Source: Pseudomonadota bacterium
GTDB lineage: Bacteria > Pseudomonadota > Alphaproteobacteria > Rhizobiales > Hyphomicrobiaceae
Direction of reading: 5' to 3'
Length of the DNA: 7,326 bases
Assembly (NCBI GenBank): GCA_021812845.1
Contig: JAKAML010000061.1
Span: forward strand, 1 to 7,326
The position numbers and the translations under genes were made by a program. Below the pieces are notes generated by a model. The model was not told the origin of the DNA. It did no database searches and saw only the letters and a program-made list of their open reading frames with translations. Numbering within the stretch: the first letter of the stretch is position 1; each line of letters starts with the position of its first letter. Shown piece by piece: positions 1 to 6,326 of this stretch.

Positions 1-1
1 G

Positions 2-481
2 CAGCTCTACCCGGACCAGCCGCTGGTCCTCAACTACCTCGGCTACTCCTGGGTCGACCAGGGCCGCAACCTGAAGCAGGGCATGGCGCTGATCGAGAAG
101 GCGGTGTCGCTGAAGCCCGACGACGGGTACATCGTCGACAGCCTCGGCTGGGCCCACTACCGCATCGGCAACTACAAGGACGCCGTGCGCTACATGGAGC
201 GCGCGGTGGAGCTCAGGCCCGAAGATCCGGTCCTCAACGACCACCTCGGCGACGCGCTGTGGCGGGTCGGCCGCGAGCGCGAGGCCCGCTTCCAGTGGGA
301 TCAGGCGCTGTCGCTCGAGCCCGAGCCCGAGGATGCGGTCAAGATCCGCCAGAAGCTCGCCAAGGGCCTGCCGTCGCTGCCGGTCGCAAAGGCGCCGAAG
401 AAGGTCCGCGAGGCGTCGCGCCCGGCGCCGCAGAAGCGCCGGGAATCCAAGCTCGCGCCGCAGAACCCGTTCTTCGAGTAG
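2..481 (+). CDS. Tetratricopeptide repeat protein, C-terminal part (5' end outside window)
   Basis: The reading frame is open from the first full codon (position 2) to a TAG stop at 479-481, giving 159 visible residues of a longer protein whose start lies upstream. Three consecutive 34-residue TPR units can be laid out at visible residues 7-40, 41-74 and 75-108. Each has the TPR pattern of Leu-Gly-Tyr/Trp/Asp in helix A, Ala and bulky residues in helix B and a closing Pro, for example LGWAHYRIGNYKDAVRYMER. TPR arrays are protein-binding scaffolds; the partner cannot be read here. After the repeats comes a Lys/Arg/Pro/Ala-rich, probably disordered tail (109-159) ending NPFFE. The gene lies 46 bp upstream of ispE on the same strand, so the two may be cotranscribed. 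Large TPR proteins next to ispE are familiar from alphaproteobacteria. The family call is firm and the function is unknown. Confidence 0.9.
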   Translation, partial: QLYPDQPLVLNYLGYSWVDQGRNLKQGMALIEKAVSLKPDDGYIVDSLGWAHYRIGNYKDAVRYMERAVELRPEDPVLNDHLGDALWRVGREREARFQWDQALSLEPEPEDAVKIRQKLAKGLPSLPVAKAPKKVREASRPAPQKRRESKLAPQNPFFE

Positions 482-527
482 CGGGCCAATCGCTGCGACG
501 GCAGCCGTCTCCGCGCTCGAGACCACA

Positions 528-1403
528 ATGGCCATCCTCGTCGAGCCGGCGCCCGCGAAGGTCAATCTCACGCTCCGCGTCGCTGGCCGGCGCGGCGACG
601 GCCTGCACGAGATCGCGAGCCTCGTTGCGTTCGCCGGTCCCGAGGCCGCCGACACGCTGACGTGTGACCCGGACGTGCCCTTCGCCGTCGAGGTCACAGG
701 TCCGTTCGCCGCAGATCTGGCCGGCGTCAATCTCGTCGAGACCGCGATCGCGCTCGCCCGTGAGCAGGAGCCCGCGCTCGCCACCGGCGCCTTCGTGCTC
801 TCCAAGCGGCTGCCCGTGGCCGCCGGCATCGGCGGCGGCTCGGCCGACGCGGGGGCTGCGCTGCGGCTCCTCCGCCGTCTGAACCCCTCGGCCGCGATCG
901 ATTGGACGGCCATCGCGCGCCGTCTCGGGGCGGACGTGCCGGTCTGTTTCGCGAACCGCGCCGCCTACATGACCGGCGCCGGCGAGATCCTCCATCCGGT
1001 GGCGTCGCTGCCGCCGCTCCGGACGGTGCTCGTCAATCCTCGGGTTGCCGTTCCGGCCGACAAGACGGCGCAAGTGTTCCGCGCCCTCCGCGCCGCGCCC
1101 CTCCCCGCCGACCCCGCGTCACCGGCCCTTGTTCCGGGTCCGTTTGCCGATGCCGGCGCGGTGCTTCGCTACATGGCCGATCACCCGAACGACCTCGCGC
1201 CCGCAGCCCGCGCCGTCGTGCCGGCCTTGGACGCCGTGCTCGCGGCCGTCGCCGCAACCACCGGCTGCCGCATGGCACGCCTCTCCGGCGGCGGCCCGAC
1301 GTGCTTCGGCGTCTACGACACCGCGCACGCGGCCGAAACCGCCGCGCTGTCGATCATCCGCTCACATCCGTCATGGTGGGTCGGGGCGACGGCGCTGCGC
1401 TGA
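528..1403 (+). CDS. ispE: 4-diphosphocytidyl-2-C-methyl-D-erythritol kinase
   Basis: IspE (291 aa, a normal length) uses ATP to phosphorylate the 2-hydroxyl of CDP-methylerythritol in the cytoplasmic MEP pathway to IPP and DMAPP. All GHMP-kinase landmarks are visible. The N-terminal PAPAKVNLTLRV carries the catalytic Lys at residue 11, and GDGLHE (23-28) follows. The ATP-binding glycine loop is PVAAGIGGGSADAG (96-109). GADVPVC (134-140) supplies the catalytic Asp136. NDL lies at 221-223 and the C-terminal glycine motif LSGGGPTCFGVY at 252-263. The ATG at 528 was chosen because homology starts there; the frame is open further upstream, but that part overlaps the TPR gene and is low-complexity Arg/Ser. 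Shine-Dalgarno complementarity is weak, which fits read-through from the TPR gene. Motif 3 reads SGGG where the more usual form is SGSG, a variant unlikely to abolish activity. Confidence 0.97.
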   Translation: MAILVEPAPAKVNLTLRVAGRRGDGLHEIASLVAFAGPEAADTLTCDPDVPFAVEVTGPFAADLAGVNLVETAIALAREQEPALATGAFVLSKRLPVAAGIGGGSADAGAALRLLRRLNPSAAIDWTAIARRLGADVPVCFANRAAYMTGAGEILHPVASLPPLRTVLVNPRVAVPADKTAQVFRALRAAPLPADPASPALVPGPFADAGAVLRYMADHPNDLAPAARAVVPALDAVLAAVAATTGCRMARLSGGGPTCFGVYDTAHAAETAALSIIRSHPSWWVGATALR

Positions 1404-1500
1404 CGAGACGAGCAGCATACGACGCGGTGCCGCAGCGGGCCCCTGGCGCCACCCGACCGTTCGCCCGTCGCGGGCCCAGCTCCGCCGTCCGACGGACCCG

Positions 1501-2682
1501 TCACGCCATGGACGCGGGGGCGTTCCCGGTCCGACGCGCCCAGGCGACATGCCCGGCGCCGATCCCGATCACCCATGCGACGAACAACATCGTCAACGGA
1601 ATGATCGTCCGGAAGGTGGCGAACATGATGCTGTCGAACGCGAGCAGCGATACCGCTCCCCAACCGCCGGCCATCAGATCGGAGCGGGCATGTCGCCGCC
1701 GGCAGCCGACGAAAAAGCCAAAGAGAACGCGACTGAAGATCAGTGCGAACTCTCGCCATGCCGGCAGGATCGTGAACTCCCGTCGGTCCAGCAGTTGTGC
1801 CAGAGTGTGCGCATGGACCAGCACTCCCGGCATCCGTCCGTCTACCGACGCCACCGGCAACGGGGTGCGGTGGCGATCCCTGTCTTGCAGATCGACACCG
1901 ATCAGCACGATGCGACCCCGGAGCGCGCTCAGCTCGCTTGACCGAGTTGAGCCCGCCGTCGCCACAACCGCGTGCGCCGGCAGCGTGAGGAAGGTATCGC
2001 TCCCGTCGCTCGGCGGTCTGCGCCAGGCGATCATCGGGTAGGCCGGCAATCGAGCCGCGCCGACCGTTCTCGCCAACTGCACGCTGAAAGACTCGGCCAG
2101 CCAGCCTCCCGCGAACGGCTGGGCCCAGAAGCGCACAACGCCGTCGCTTTCAACCCGCAGCTCCAGGTAGCCGGTGGATCTCATGGTCTGCCCGAAGACG
2201 AAGAGCTCCTGGTAGTCCCTTTGTGCGGCCGTCGTGTCTCGGTTGCGGCCATCGACACCGCCCATCACGACGTGTGCTCTGGCCTCACGTATCGCTGTTA
2301 TCAACGCCTCGTCTTTCTCGGGCGTGGTCGGCTTGAGATAATAGAAATTGAGCCCGATGCTGCGTGCGCCCGCACGGTCGATGGCTTTCACGAGATCGGC
2401 CATGAAGCCGCGATCGATCGGATCTCGATACCGGAGAGGTGCAAGCGTCTCCTCGGTGATCGTGACGACGGCGATGCCAGGGTGCTGCGTGGCAGGACGC
2501 TCCCCCGAATGCCGGACATGCAGGTCGACGATGCCTCTCTCGATCGTGTATGCGACCGAGGGGAACGTCGTCCGCAGTGCATAGGCCGCGAGCGTCACCA
2601 GAATGCCGACGGCAATGCCGGCCAGAACGACTTTACGGCCAGGCACGAAGCCTCCGATAGAATTCGCGAGACCGATCGGCAT
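1501..2682 (-). CDS. CHASE2 domain membrane protein without an output domain
   Basis: This 393-aa protein has the CHASE2 architecture: an N-terminal membrane helix (about 17-36), a large extracytoplasmic domain (about 45-300) and three C-terminal hydrophobic segments (about 312-327, 339-357 and 360-382). CHASE2 marks include IVDLHVRHSG near residue 51, VVTITEETLAPL (72-83), GARSIGLNFYYLKP (105-118), SDGVVRFWAQPF, ESFSVQLA, GRIVLIGVDLQDRD (256-269) and GRMPGVLVHAHTLAQLL (282-298). CHASE2 is a sensor domain normally fused to a nucleotide cyclase, histidine kinase, GGDEF or Ser/Thr kinase domain. Here the protein ends 11 residues after the last helix, and only 97 bp separate its stop from the ispE stop, so no output module can be encoded. 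Ligand and partner are unknown. The start is preceded by a G-run rather than a classical ribosome binding site. It follows the polyprenyl synthase gene by 45 bp on the same strand. Base composition is clearly lower in GC than the neighbours, suggesting later acquisition. Confidence 0.85.
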   Translation of the reverse strand: MPIGLANSIGGFVPGRKVVLAGIAVGILVTLAAYALRTTFPSVAYTIERGIVDLHVRHSGERPATQHPGIAVVTITEETLAPLRYRDPIDRGFMADLVKAIDRAGARSIGLNFYYLKPTTPEKDEALITAIREARAHVVMGGVDGRNRDTTAAQRDYQELFVFGQTMRSTGYLELRVESDGVVRFWAQPFAGGWLAESFSVQLARTVGAARLPAYPMIAWRRPPSDGSDTFLTLPAHAVVATAGSTRSSELSALRGRIVLIGVDLQDRDRHRTPLPVASVDGRMPGVLVHAHTLAQLLDRREFTILPAWREFALIFSRVLFGFFVGCRRRHARSDLMAGGWGAVSLLAFDSIMFATFRTIIPLTMLFVAWVIGIGAGHVAWARRTGNAPASMA

Positions 2683-2727
2683 GTGCCCCCCCGAAGACGA
2701 TGTCCATCCGTCAGAGGCAGTGCACCC

Positions 2728-3768
2728 TCAATACGCCCGCGCGATGCAGAACGAGATCACGTCGTCGAGCGCCGATTTCTCGGGCGAGGGGCGGAACACG
2801 CCGAGCGCGTCGCGGGCGATGGCGCCGTAGGACCGCGCCCGCTCGAGCGTCGCCTCGATGGCGCGGTGGCGGCGCATGAGGCCGATGGCGTGCTCGAGGT
2901 CGCCATCCCTGATGTCGCCCTCGACGATGGTCCGGTTCCAGAACGCGCGCTCCTCCTCCGAGCCGCGGCGGAACGACAGGATCACCGGCAGCGTGATCTT
3001 GCCCTCGCGGAAGTCGTCGCCGGTCGACTTGCCGAGCCGCGCGCTGTCGCCCGAGTAGTCGAGCGCGTCGTCGACGAGCTGGAAGGCGATGCCGAGGTTC
3101 TTGCCGTAGGAGCGGAGCGCCGCCTGCTCCTCCGCCGGACGTCCGGCGAGCGCGCCGCCGACCTCGGCCGCGGCTAGGAACAGCGCCGCCGTCTTGGCGT
3201 TGATGATCGCGAGATACTCGTCCTCGGTCGTCGCCGTGTTCTTGGCGGCGGCGAGCTGCATCACCTCGCCCTCGGCGATCACCGCCGCGGCGTTCGACAG
3301 GATCCTGAGCACGGCCAGCGAGCCGACCTCGACCAGCATCCGGAACGCCTGCCCGAGCAGGAAGTCGCCGACCAGCACGCTCGCCTGGTTGCCCCAGATC
3401 AGCCGCGCCGTCTTGCGTCCGCGCCGCTGGTCGCTCTCGTCGACGACGTCGTCGTGGAGCAGAGTCGCGGTGTGCATGAACTCGATCGCCGACGCGGTGC
3501 GGACATGGCCGCTGCCCTGGTAGCCGCAGAGCTTGGCCGAGGCGATCGCGAGCATCGGCCGGAGCCGCTTGCCGCCCGAGTCGATCAGGTGGTGGGCGAG
3601 CTCGGGGATCAGCTCGACGTCGGAGACCGCCTTGTCGAGGATGATGCGGTTGATGGCCTCCATGTCCTCGGCCACCAGCCGAAGCAGGGGCTTCAGGCTC
3701 TCGGACGGATCCCGTGCCTCTTCGAAGGAGACGACAACGCCCACGGTGGTTTCCCCGGCTGCTTGCAT
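2728..3768 (-). CDS. Long-chain all-trans polyprenyl diphosphate synthase (octaprenyl/decaprenyl type)
   Basis: This enzyme extends farnesyl diphosphate with IPP to make the long side chain of ubiquinone. From the chosen start it has 346 aa. It shows GGKRLRP (65-71), the first Asp-rich motif in LLHDDVVDESDQRRG (DDxxD at 106-110), KT at 192-193, FQLVDDALDY with the second DDxxD at 233-237, and GKITLPVI downstream. The residue five positions before the first motif is Ala101; a small residue there is the known signature of long-chain products, but the exact length (C40 or C50) cannot be told, so neither ispB nor ddsA is assigned. The frame stays open to an ATG at 3849, but homologues start close to the VVSFEEA segment, so the ATG at 3768 is preferred. 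A TATAAA element lies only 7 nt upstream of it, which implies a leaderless or nearly leaderless mRNA. A GTG a few codons inside is another possible start. Confidence 0.93.
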   Translation of the reverse strand: MQAAGETTVGVVVSFEEARDPSESLKPLLRLVAEDMEAINRIILDKAVSDVELIPELAHHLIDSGGKRLRPMLAIASAKLCGYQGSGHVRTASAIEFMHTATLLHDDVVDESDQRRGRKTARLIWGNQASVLVGDFLLGQAFRMLVEVGSLAVLRILSNAAAVIAEGEVMQLAAAKNTATTEDEYLAIINAKTAALFLAAAEVGGALAGRPAEEQAALRSYGKNLGIAFQLVDDALDYSGDSARLGKSTGDDFREGKITLPVILSFRRGSEEERAFWNRTIVEGDIRDGDLEHAIGLMRRHRAIEATLERARSYGAIARDALGVFRPSPEKSALDDVISFCIARAY

Positions 3769-3807
3769 TTTCTGGTTTATAGTGAGCGAAGGCGCGGCGT
3801 CTGTCAC
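3769..3807 (-). promoter_or_regulatory. Candidate promoter of the polyprenyl synthase gene, possibly bidirectional and leaderless
   Basis: On the minus strand a TATAAA hexamer (plus coordinates 3776-3781) ends 7 nt before the ATG at 3768, so the expected transcription start falls at or next to the start codon. A GTGACA hexamer (3802-3807) could be the -35 element, but the spacer of 20 nt is long. Read on the plus strand, the same AT patch gives TATAGT (3778-3783), the same -10 sequence as the glyQ promoter, and could serve the divergent DUF2007 gene, although no good plus-strand -35 is seen. It is the only AT-rich patch in this strongly GC-rich 110-bp divergent gap. This is pattern reading only. 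Confidence 0.4.
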
Positions 3808-3878
3808 GTCAGATTGCCGCACGCGCGCCGGACATGGAACCCCATGCATCGACCCCGAACCGCCACCCGGCCACCGTC

Positions 3879-4124
3879 ATGATCGCGCTCCTCGTGCGCA
3901 CCGACGATCTGGTGCTGGTCAGCTACGTCGAGGCGCTGCTGCGCGCGGGCGGCATCGAGCCGGTCGTGCTCGACCAGCATCTGAGCCAGATGCACGGCGC
4001 GGTCGGGTTGCAGCCGCAGCGCATCGCTGTGGCGGAGGACGACTGGCCGGCGGCGCGGCTGATCCTCGTCGAGGCGGGGCTCGAGGCGTGGATCTCGCCG
4101 GCGCCCGGGGGCCGCCATGCCTGA
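3879..4124 (+). CDS. DUF2007 family small protein (putative signal-transducing protein)
   Basis: An 81-aa cytoplasmic protein of the DUF2007 family, which has a small alpha/beta fold and no established biochemical role. The family pattern is clear: start MIALLVRTDDLVLVSYVEAL, then the AGGIE segment, DQHLS (32-36), GAVGLQPQRIAV (40-51) and a C-terminal AARLILVEAGLEAW. The frame is open to an ATG at 3834, but the extra 15 residues are low-complexity and family members begin at the methionine encoded at 3879. No good ribosome binding site precedes that ATG, which may mean a short leader from the AT-rich core near 3778. Its last 8 bp overlap the start of the methyltransferase gene, so translation of the two is probably coupled. 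The adjacency of DUF2007 and this methyltransferase is, as I recall, common in Rhizobiales, hinting at a shared task, but that is inference. Confidence 0.88.
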   Translation: MIALLVRTDDLVLVSYVEALLRAGGIEPVVLDQHLSQMHGAVGLQPQRIAVAEDDWPAARLILVEAGLEAWISPAPGGRHA

Positions 4125-4908
4125 CGACGTCGACGCCAGCGGCGCCCGCCGCGATGCCGCCGAAACGACGGACGACGCCTTTCTCGGCGGCGCACTCGCA
4201 CTCTTGCAGCCGCGGTCCGGCTACCGGGCCGGCATCGACGCCGTGCTGCTCGCGGCCACCGTCGACGCCTCGTCCGGCGCCGAGCTGCTCGACCTCGGCG
4301 CGGGCGTCGGCACGGTCGGGCTGTCGGCCGCGCGCCGCCTCGACGCGCTCCGCGTCACGCTCGTCGAATCCGATCCCGAGGCCGCCGCGCTCGCCCGCCG
4401 CAACATCGCGAGGAACGGCCTCGACGACCGCGTGCGCCTCGTCGTCGGCGACGTCACCGGCAGCGGCGCGCGGCTCGGCGAGCTGGGGCTGCCGTTCGAG
4501 GCCTTCGACGCCGCCGTCGCCAACCCGCCCTACCACGCCGAGGGCCGCGGCACCACCGCCGCGCTGCCCGGCAAGGCGGCGGCGAATGCCATGCCCGCGT
4601 CGGCGCTCGACCTCTGGGTCCGCGCCATGGCCCGCCACGTCCGCCCGGAGGGCCGCGCCACCCTGATCCACACCGCCGCCGCGCTGCCGGCGCTGCTCGA
4701 CGCCATGGCCGGCCGCTTCGGCGGGCTCCGCGTGCTGCCGATCCATCCGCGCGCCGGCGAGCCCGCGAGCCGCGTGATCGTGCGCGGCATCAAGAGCAGC
4801 CGGGCTCCGCTCGCGCTGCTCTCCGGCCTCGTGCTGCACGGGGACGGCCACGCCTTCACGCCGGAGGCCGATCGCATCCTGCGCCACGGGGCGCCGCTCG
4901 CCGTGTGA
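4117..4908 (+). CDS. TrmN6-like N6-adenine methyltransferase (probable tRNA methyltransferase)
   Basis: A 263-aa class I SAM-dependent methyltransferase of the TrmN6/YfiC group (COG4123), whose E. coli member methylates N6 of A37 in tRNA1(Val). Seen in order: the group-typical N-terminus DAFLGGALALLQP followed by GYRAGIDAVLLAA (35-47); SAM motif I LLDLGAGVGTVGL (57-69); the acidic VESDP (83-87) that would bind the ribose hydroxyls; GDV (111-113); and the catalytic NPPY (136-139) in VANPPYHAEG, the mark of N6-adenine methylation. The C-terminal half contains HPRAGEPASRVIVRG, typical of the group. No membrane segments are present. The ATG at 4117 overlaps the end of the DUF2007 gene by 8 bp, arguing for translational coupling. 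The substrate is inferred from the family; the position and the tRNA species modified in alphaproteobacteria could differ from E. coli, so no symbol is given. Confidence 0.9.
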   Translation: MPDDVDASGARRDAAETTDDAFLGGALALLQPRSGYRAGIDAVLLAATVDASSGAELLDLGAGVGTVGLSAARRLDALRVTLVESDPEAAALARRNIARNGLDDRVRLVVGDVTGSGARLGELGLPFEAFDAAVANPPYHAEGRGTTAALPGKAAANAMPASALDLWVRAMARHVRPEGRATLIHTAAALPALLDAMAGRFGGLRVLPIHPRAGEPASRVIVRGIKSSRAPLALLSGLVLHGDGHAFTPEADRILRHGAPLAV

Positions 4909-4917
4909 GGCCGCCCC

Positions 4918-4944
4918 TTGCATCGGATCGGGAAACCCTACACT
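4918..4944 (+). promoter_or_regulatory. Candidate promoter upstream of the S49 peptidase gene
   Basis: TTGCAT (4918-4923) and TACACT (4939-4944) resemble sigma70 -35 and -10 elements with a short 15-nt spacer, in the gap just after the methyltransferase stop. Transcription would start near 4951, downstream of the first in-frame ATG at 4948, and leave a leader of roughly 60 nt before the start codon at 5017. This supports the later peptidase start. The spacer is short and the evidence is motif similarity only. Confidence 0.35.
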
Positions 4945-5016
4945 TGAATGGCTCGGTCCCCGCCCCGCCCGGCGCGGCCCGACGCCGCGCCCATCCCCGC
5001 ACCGAGGACCATGCCC

Positions 5017-5880
5017 ATGTGGCCATTCGACCGCGCCCCCGTCGTGCCCGTGCTCCGCCTGACCGGCCCCATCGGCATGGCCTCGCCGCTGCGGCCCGGG
5101 CTCTCGATCCGCGGCCTCGCCGGGCCGATCGAGAAGGCGTTCGAGATGTCGAAGGCGCCGTCCGTCGCCGTCGTCGTCAACTCGCCCGGCGGCTCGGCCG
5201 CGCAGTCGCACCTGATCTACAAGCGCATCCGCCAGCTCGCCGACGAGACCGAAAAGCGCGTCTACGTGTTCTGCGAGGACGTGGCGGCCTCCGGCGGCTA
5301 CTTCATCGCCGCGGCCGGCGACGAGATCCACGCCGACCCGTCGTCGCTGGTCGGCTCGATCGGCGTCATCTCGTCGTCGTTCGGTCTCGACAAGATCCTG
5401 AAGCGGCTCGAGATCGACTACCGCGTCCACACCGCCGGCACGTCGAAGAACATCCTCGACCCGTTCCTGCCGGAGAAGCCCGAGGACGTGGCGCGGCTGA
5501 GGGCGATCCAGGCCGACATCCACGACGTGTTCATCGGCGTCGTCAAGGAGCGCCGCGGGGCCAAGCTGAAGGGCCCCGACGCGGAGCTCTTCTCGGGCGC
5601 GTTCTGGGCCGGCGCCAAGGCGCTGGAGCTCGGCCTCGTCGACGGCATCTCCGACGTCCGGACGCGGATGCGCGAGATCCACGGGCCCAAGGTCAAGCTC
5701 AGGCCGGTGCCGCTCGAGCGCGGCGGGCTCTTGTCGCGGCTGCGCCGGCTGCCGGGCGCGGGATCGGGTACCGGCGCGGGGCTCCTCGCCGTCGACGGCG
5801 ACGCCCTCCGCCTTGCTTTGGCCGACGATCTGGTGTCCGCTGTCGAGATCCGCGCGCTGTGGTCGCGCTACGGGATCTGA
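5017..5880 (+). CDS. S49 family serine peptidase (SppA/SohB-like)
   Basis: A 287-aa peptidase of family S49 (ClpP/crotonase fold, Ser-Lys dyad), related to signal peptide peptidase SppA and SohB. Visible marks are VVVNSPGGSAAQSH (52-65), the nucleophile motif DVAASGGYFIAAAGDEI with Ser92, SSLVGSIGVI (109-118), and AGTSKNILDPF with the likely general base Lys144, followed by PEKPED. Homologues degrade signal peptides or membrane-protein fragments. Here no signal peptide or transmembrane helix is seen in front of the catalytic domain, so a cytoplasmic or peripheral location is likely. Start choice: ATGs at 4948, 5011 and 5017 share the frame. GAGGA at 5004-5008 lies 8 nt before 5017 but only 2 nt before 5011, and the 4948-5010 stretch is low-complexity Pro/Ala/Arg, so 5017 is preferred. 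The C-terminal 50 residues after the catalytic domain are Gly/Leu-rich and not recognised. Confidence 0.9.
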   Translation: MWPFDRAPVVPVLRLTGPIGMASPLRPGLSIRGLAGPIEKAFEMSKAPSVAVVVNSPGGSAAQSHLIYKRIRQLADETEKRVYVFCEDVAASGGYFIAAAGDEIHADPSSLVGSIGVISSSFGLDKILKRLEIDYRVHTAGTSKNILDPFLPEKPEDVARLRAIQADIHDVFIGVVKERRGAKLKGPDAELFSGAFWAGAKALELGLVDGISDVRTRMREIHGPKVKLRPVPLERGGLLSRLRRLPGAGSGTGAGLLAVDGDALRLALADDLVSAVEIRALWSRYGI

Positions 5881-5948
5881 CCGCGAGCCGGCTCCGCGCC
5901 GCGACCTCGCACGCCGCGCCGGCCGCGACCGGCGACAGGAGACGCGTC

Positions 5949-6170
5949 ATGCCGCCGCTGATCGCATTCGCCCTCGCCGGCGCCGGTGTCTACGCCGGCT
6001 ATCGCTGGCTGTCGCGCGAACTCGACCGCGCAACGGCCGAGGCGAGGCGGATGCACGGCGAGGCGGAGCGGAGGGCGCGCGAGCAGACCGCCGTCCCGAA
6101 GGATCTCGGCCCGCTCGAATGGGATGCGGCGAGCGGCGTCTACCGGCCGAGCCGCCGCGAGACCCACTGA
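5949..6170 (+). CDS. Small membrane-anchored protein of unknown function
   Basis: A 73-aa protein. The N-terminus MPPLIAFALAGAGVYAGYRW contains one hydrophobic helix (about 4-21) with small residues. It is followed by a charged, probably helical stretch rich in Arg, Glu and Ala (22-46), then a Pro break and a C-terminal segment LGPLEWDAASGVYRP (53-67). I recognise this LEWD...GVYRP ending from short hypothetical proteins of alphaproteobacteria but know no function. AGGAG at 5937-5941, 7 nt before the ATG, is the best ribosome binding site in the window and fixes the start, even though the frame is open far upstream through the S49 gene. It lies 68 bp after the S49 peptidase stop on the same strand and may be cotranscribed. 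The helix, with an Arg/Trp-rich exit, suggests a single-pass inner-membrane anchor with the charged part in the cytoplasm; this topology is inferred. Confidence 0.82.
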   Translation: MPPLIAFALAGAGVYAGYRWLSRELDRATAEARRMHGEAERRAREQTAVPKDLGPLEWDAASGVYRPSRRETH

Positions 6171-6326
6171 GGCGTCGAGGCTTTCCGTCCTCGCCGATAT
6201 CGACGGCACATGGCCACGAGCCGAGAGTCGAGCCATAGCCGTGTCCCCGTCCACGTCACGACCGTGCCCGACACGGCCTTGGCGTGTACCGGGAAGCCCC
6301 GGCGTCGGACCCTCGGCGCCAGCGCC

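Noticed and set aside
1404..1500. Possible bidirectional terminator between the convergent ispE and CHASE2 genes
   Set aside because: GGGCCC occurs twice (1437-1442 and 1472-1477), but the stem would be 6 bp around a 29-nt loop, and the other hairpin, GTCC/GGAC, is only 4 bp. There are no U-tracts on either strand.
902..2041. A 379-codon plus-strand frame crossing the ispE end, the spacer and the CHASE2 gene
   Set aside because: It runs through two real genes in other frames, has an Arg-rich composition and no recognisable motif.
1972..3177. A 401-codon plus-strand frame across the CHASE2 and polyprenyl synthase genes
   Set aside because: It is antisense to two proteins with clear motifs, its own product resembles no family, and it is rich in Arg/Glu/Ala as typical of shadow frames.
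3769..3849. An N-terminal extension of the polyprenyl synthase from the ATG at 3849
   Set aside because: The extra 27 residues do not fit the family, and this stretch contains the AT-rich promoter-like core. The start at 3768 fits homologous N-termini better.
3533..4666. A 377-codon plus-strand frame across the divergent region
   Set aside because: It overlaps the polyprenyl synthase start, the DUF2007 gene and half of the methyltransferase gene out of frame; the product is Pro/Arg/Ser-rich without domain features.
4948..5016. An earlier start for the S49 peptidase
   Set aside because: The added residues are Pro/Ala/Arg low complexity with no signal peptide or membrane helix, and the well-spaced GAGGA favours the ATG at 5017.
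3919..5682. A 587-codon open frame on the minus strand, antisense to the DUF2007, methyltransferase and S49 genes
   Set aside because: The product is low-complexity Arg/Asp/Ala/Gly without domains, while the opposite strand encodes three clear families. Long antisense frames are expected where stop codons are rare at this GC content.
6171..6326. Hairpins between the small anchored protein and dodecin (6176-6193 and 6262-6276)
   Set aside because: Both have 5-bp stems with loops of 8 and 5 nt and no U-tract; such stems are common by chance in GC-rich DNA. No gene or other element was seen in this 156-bp gap.
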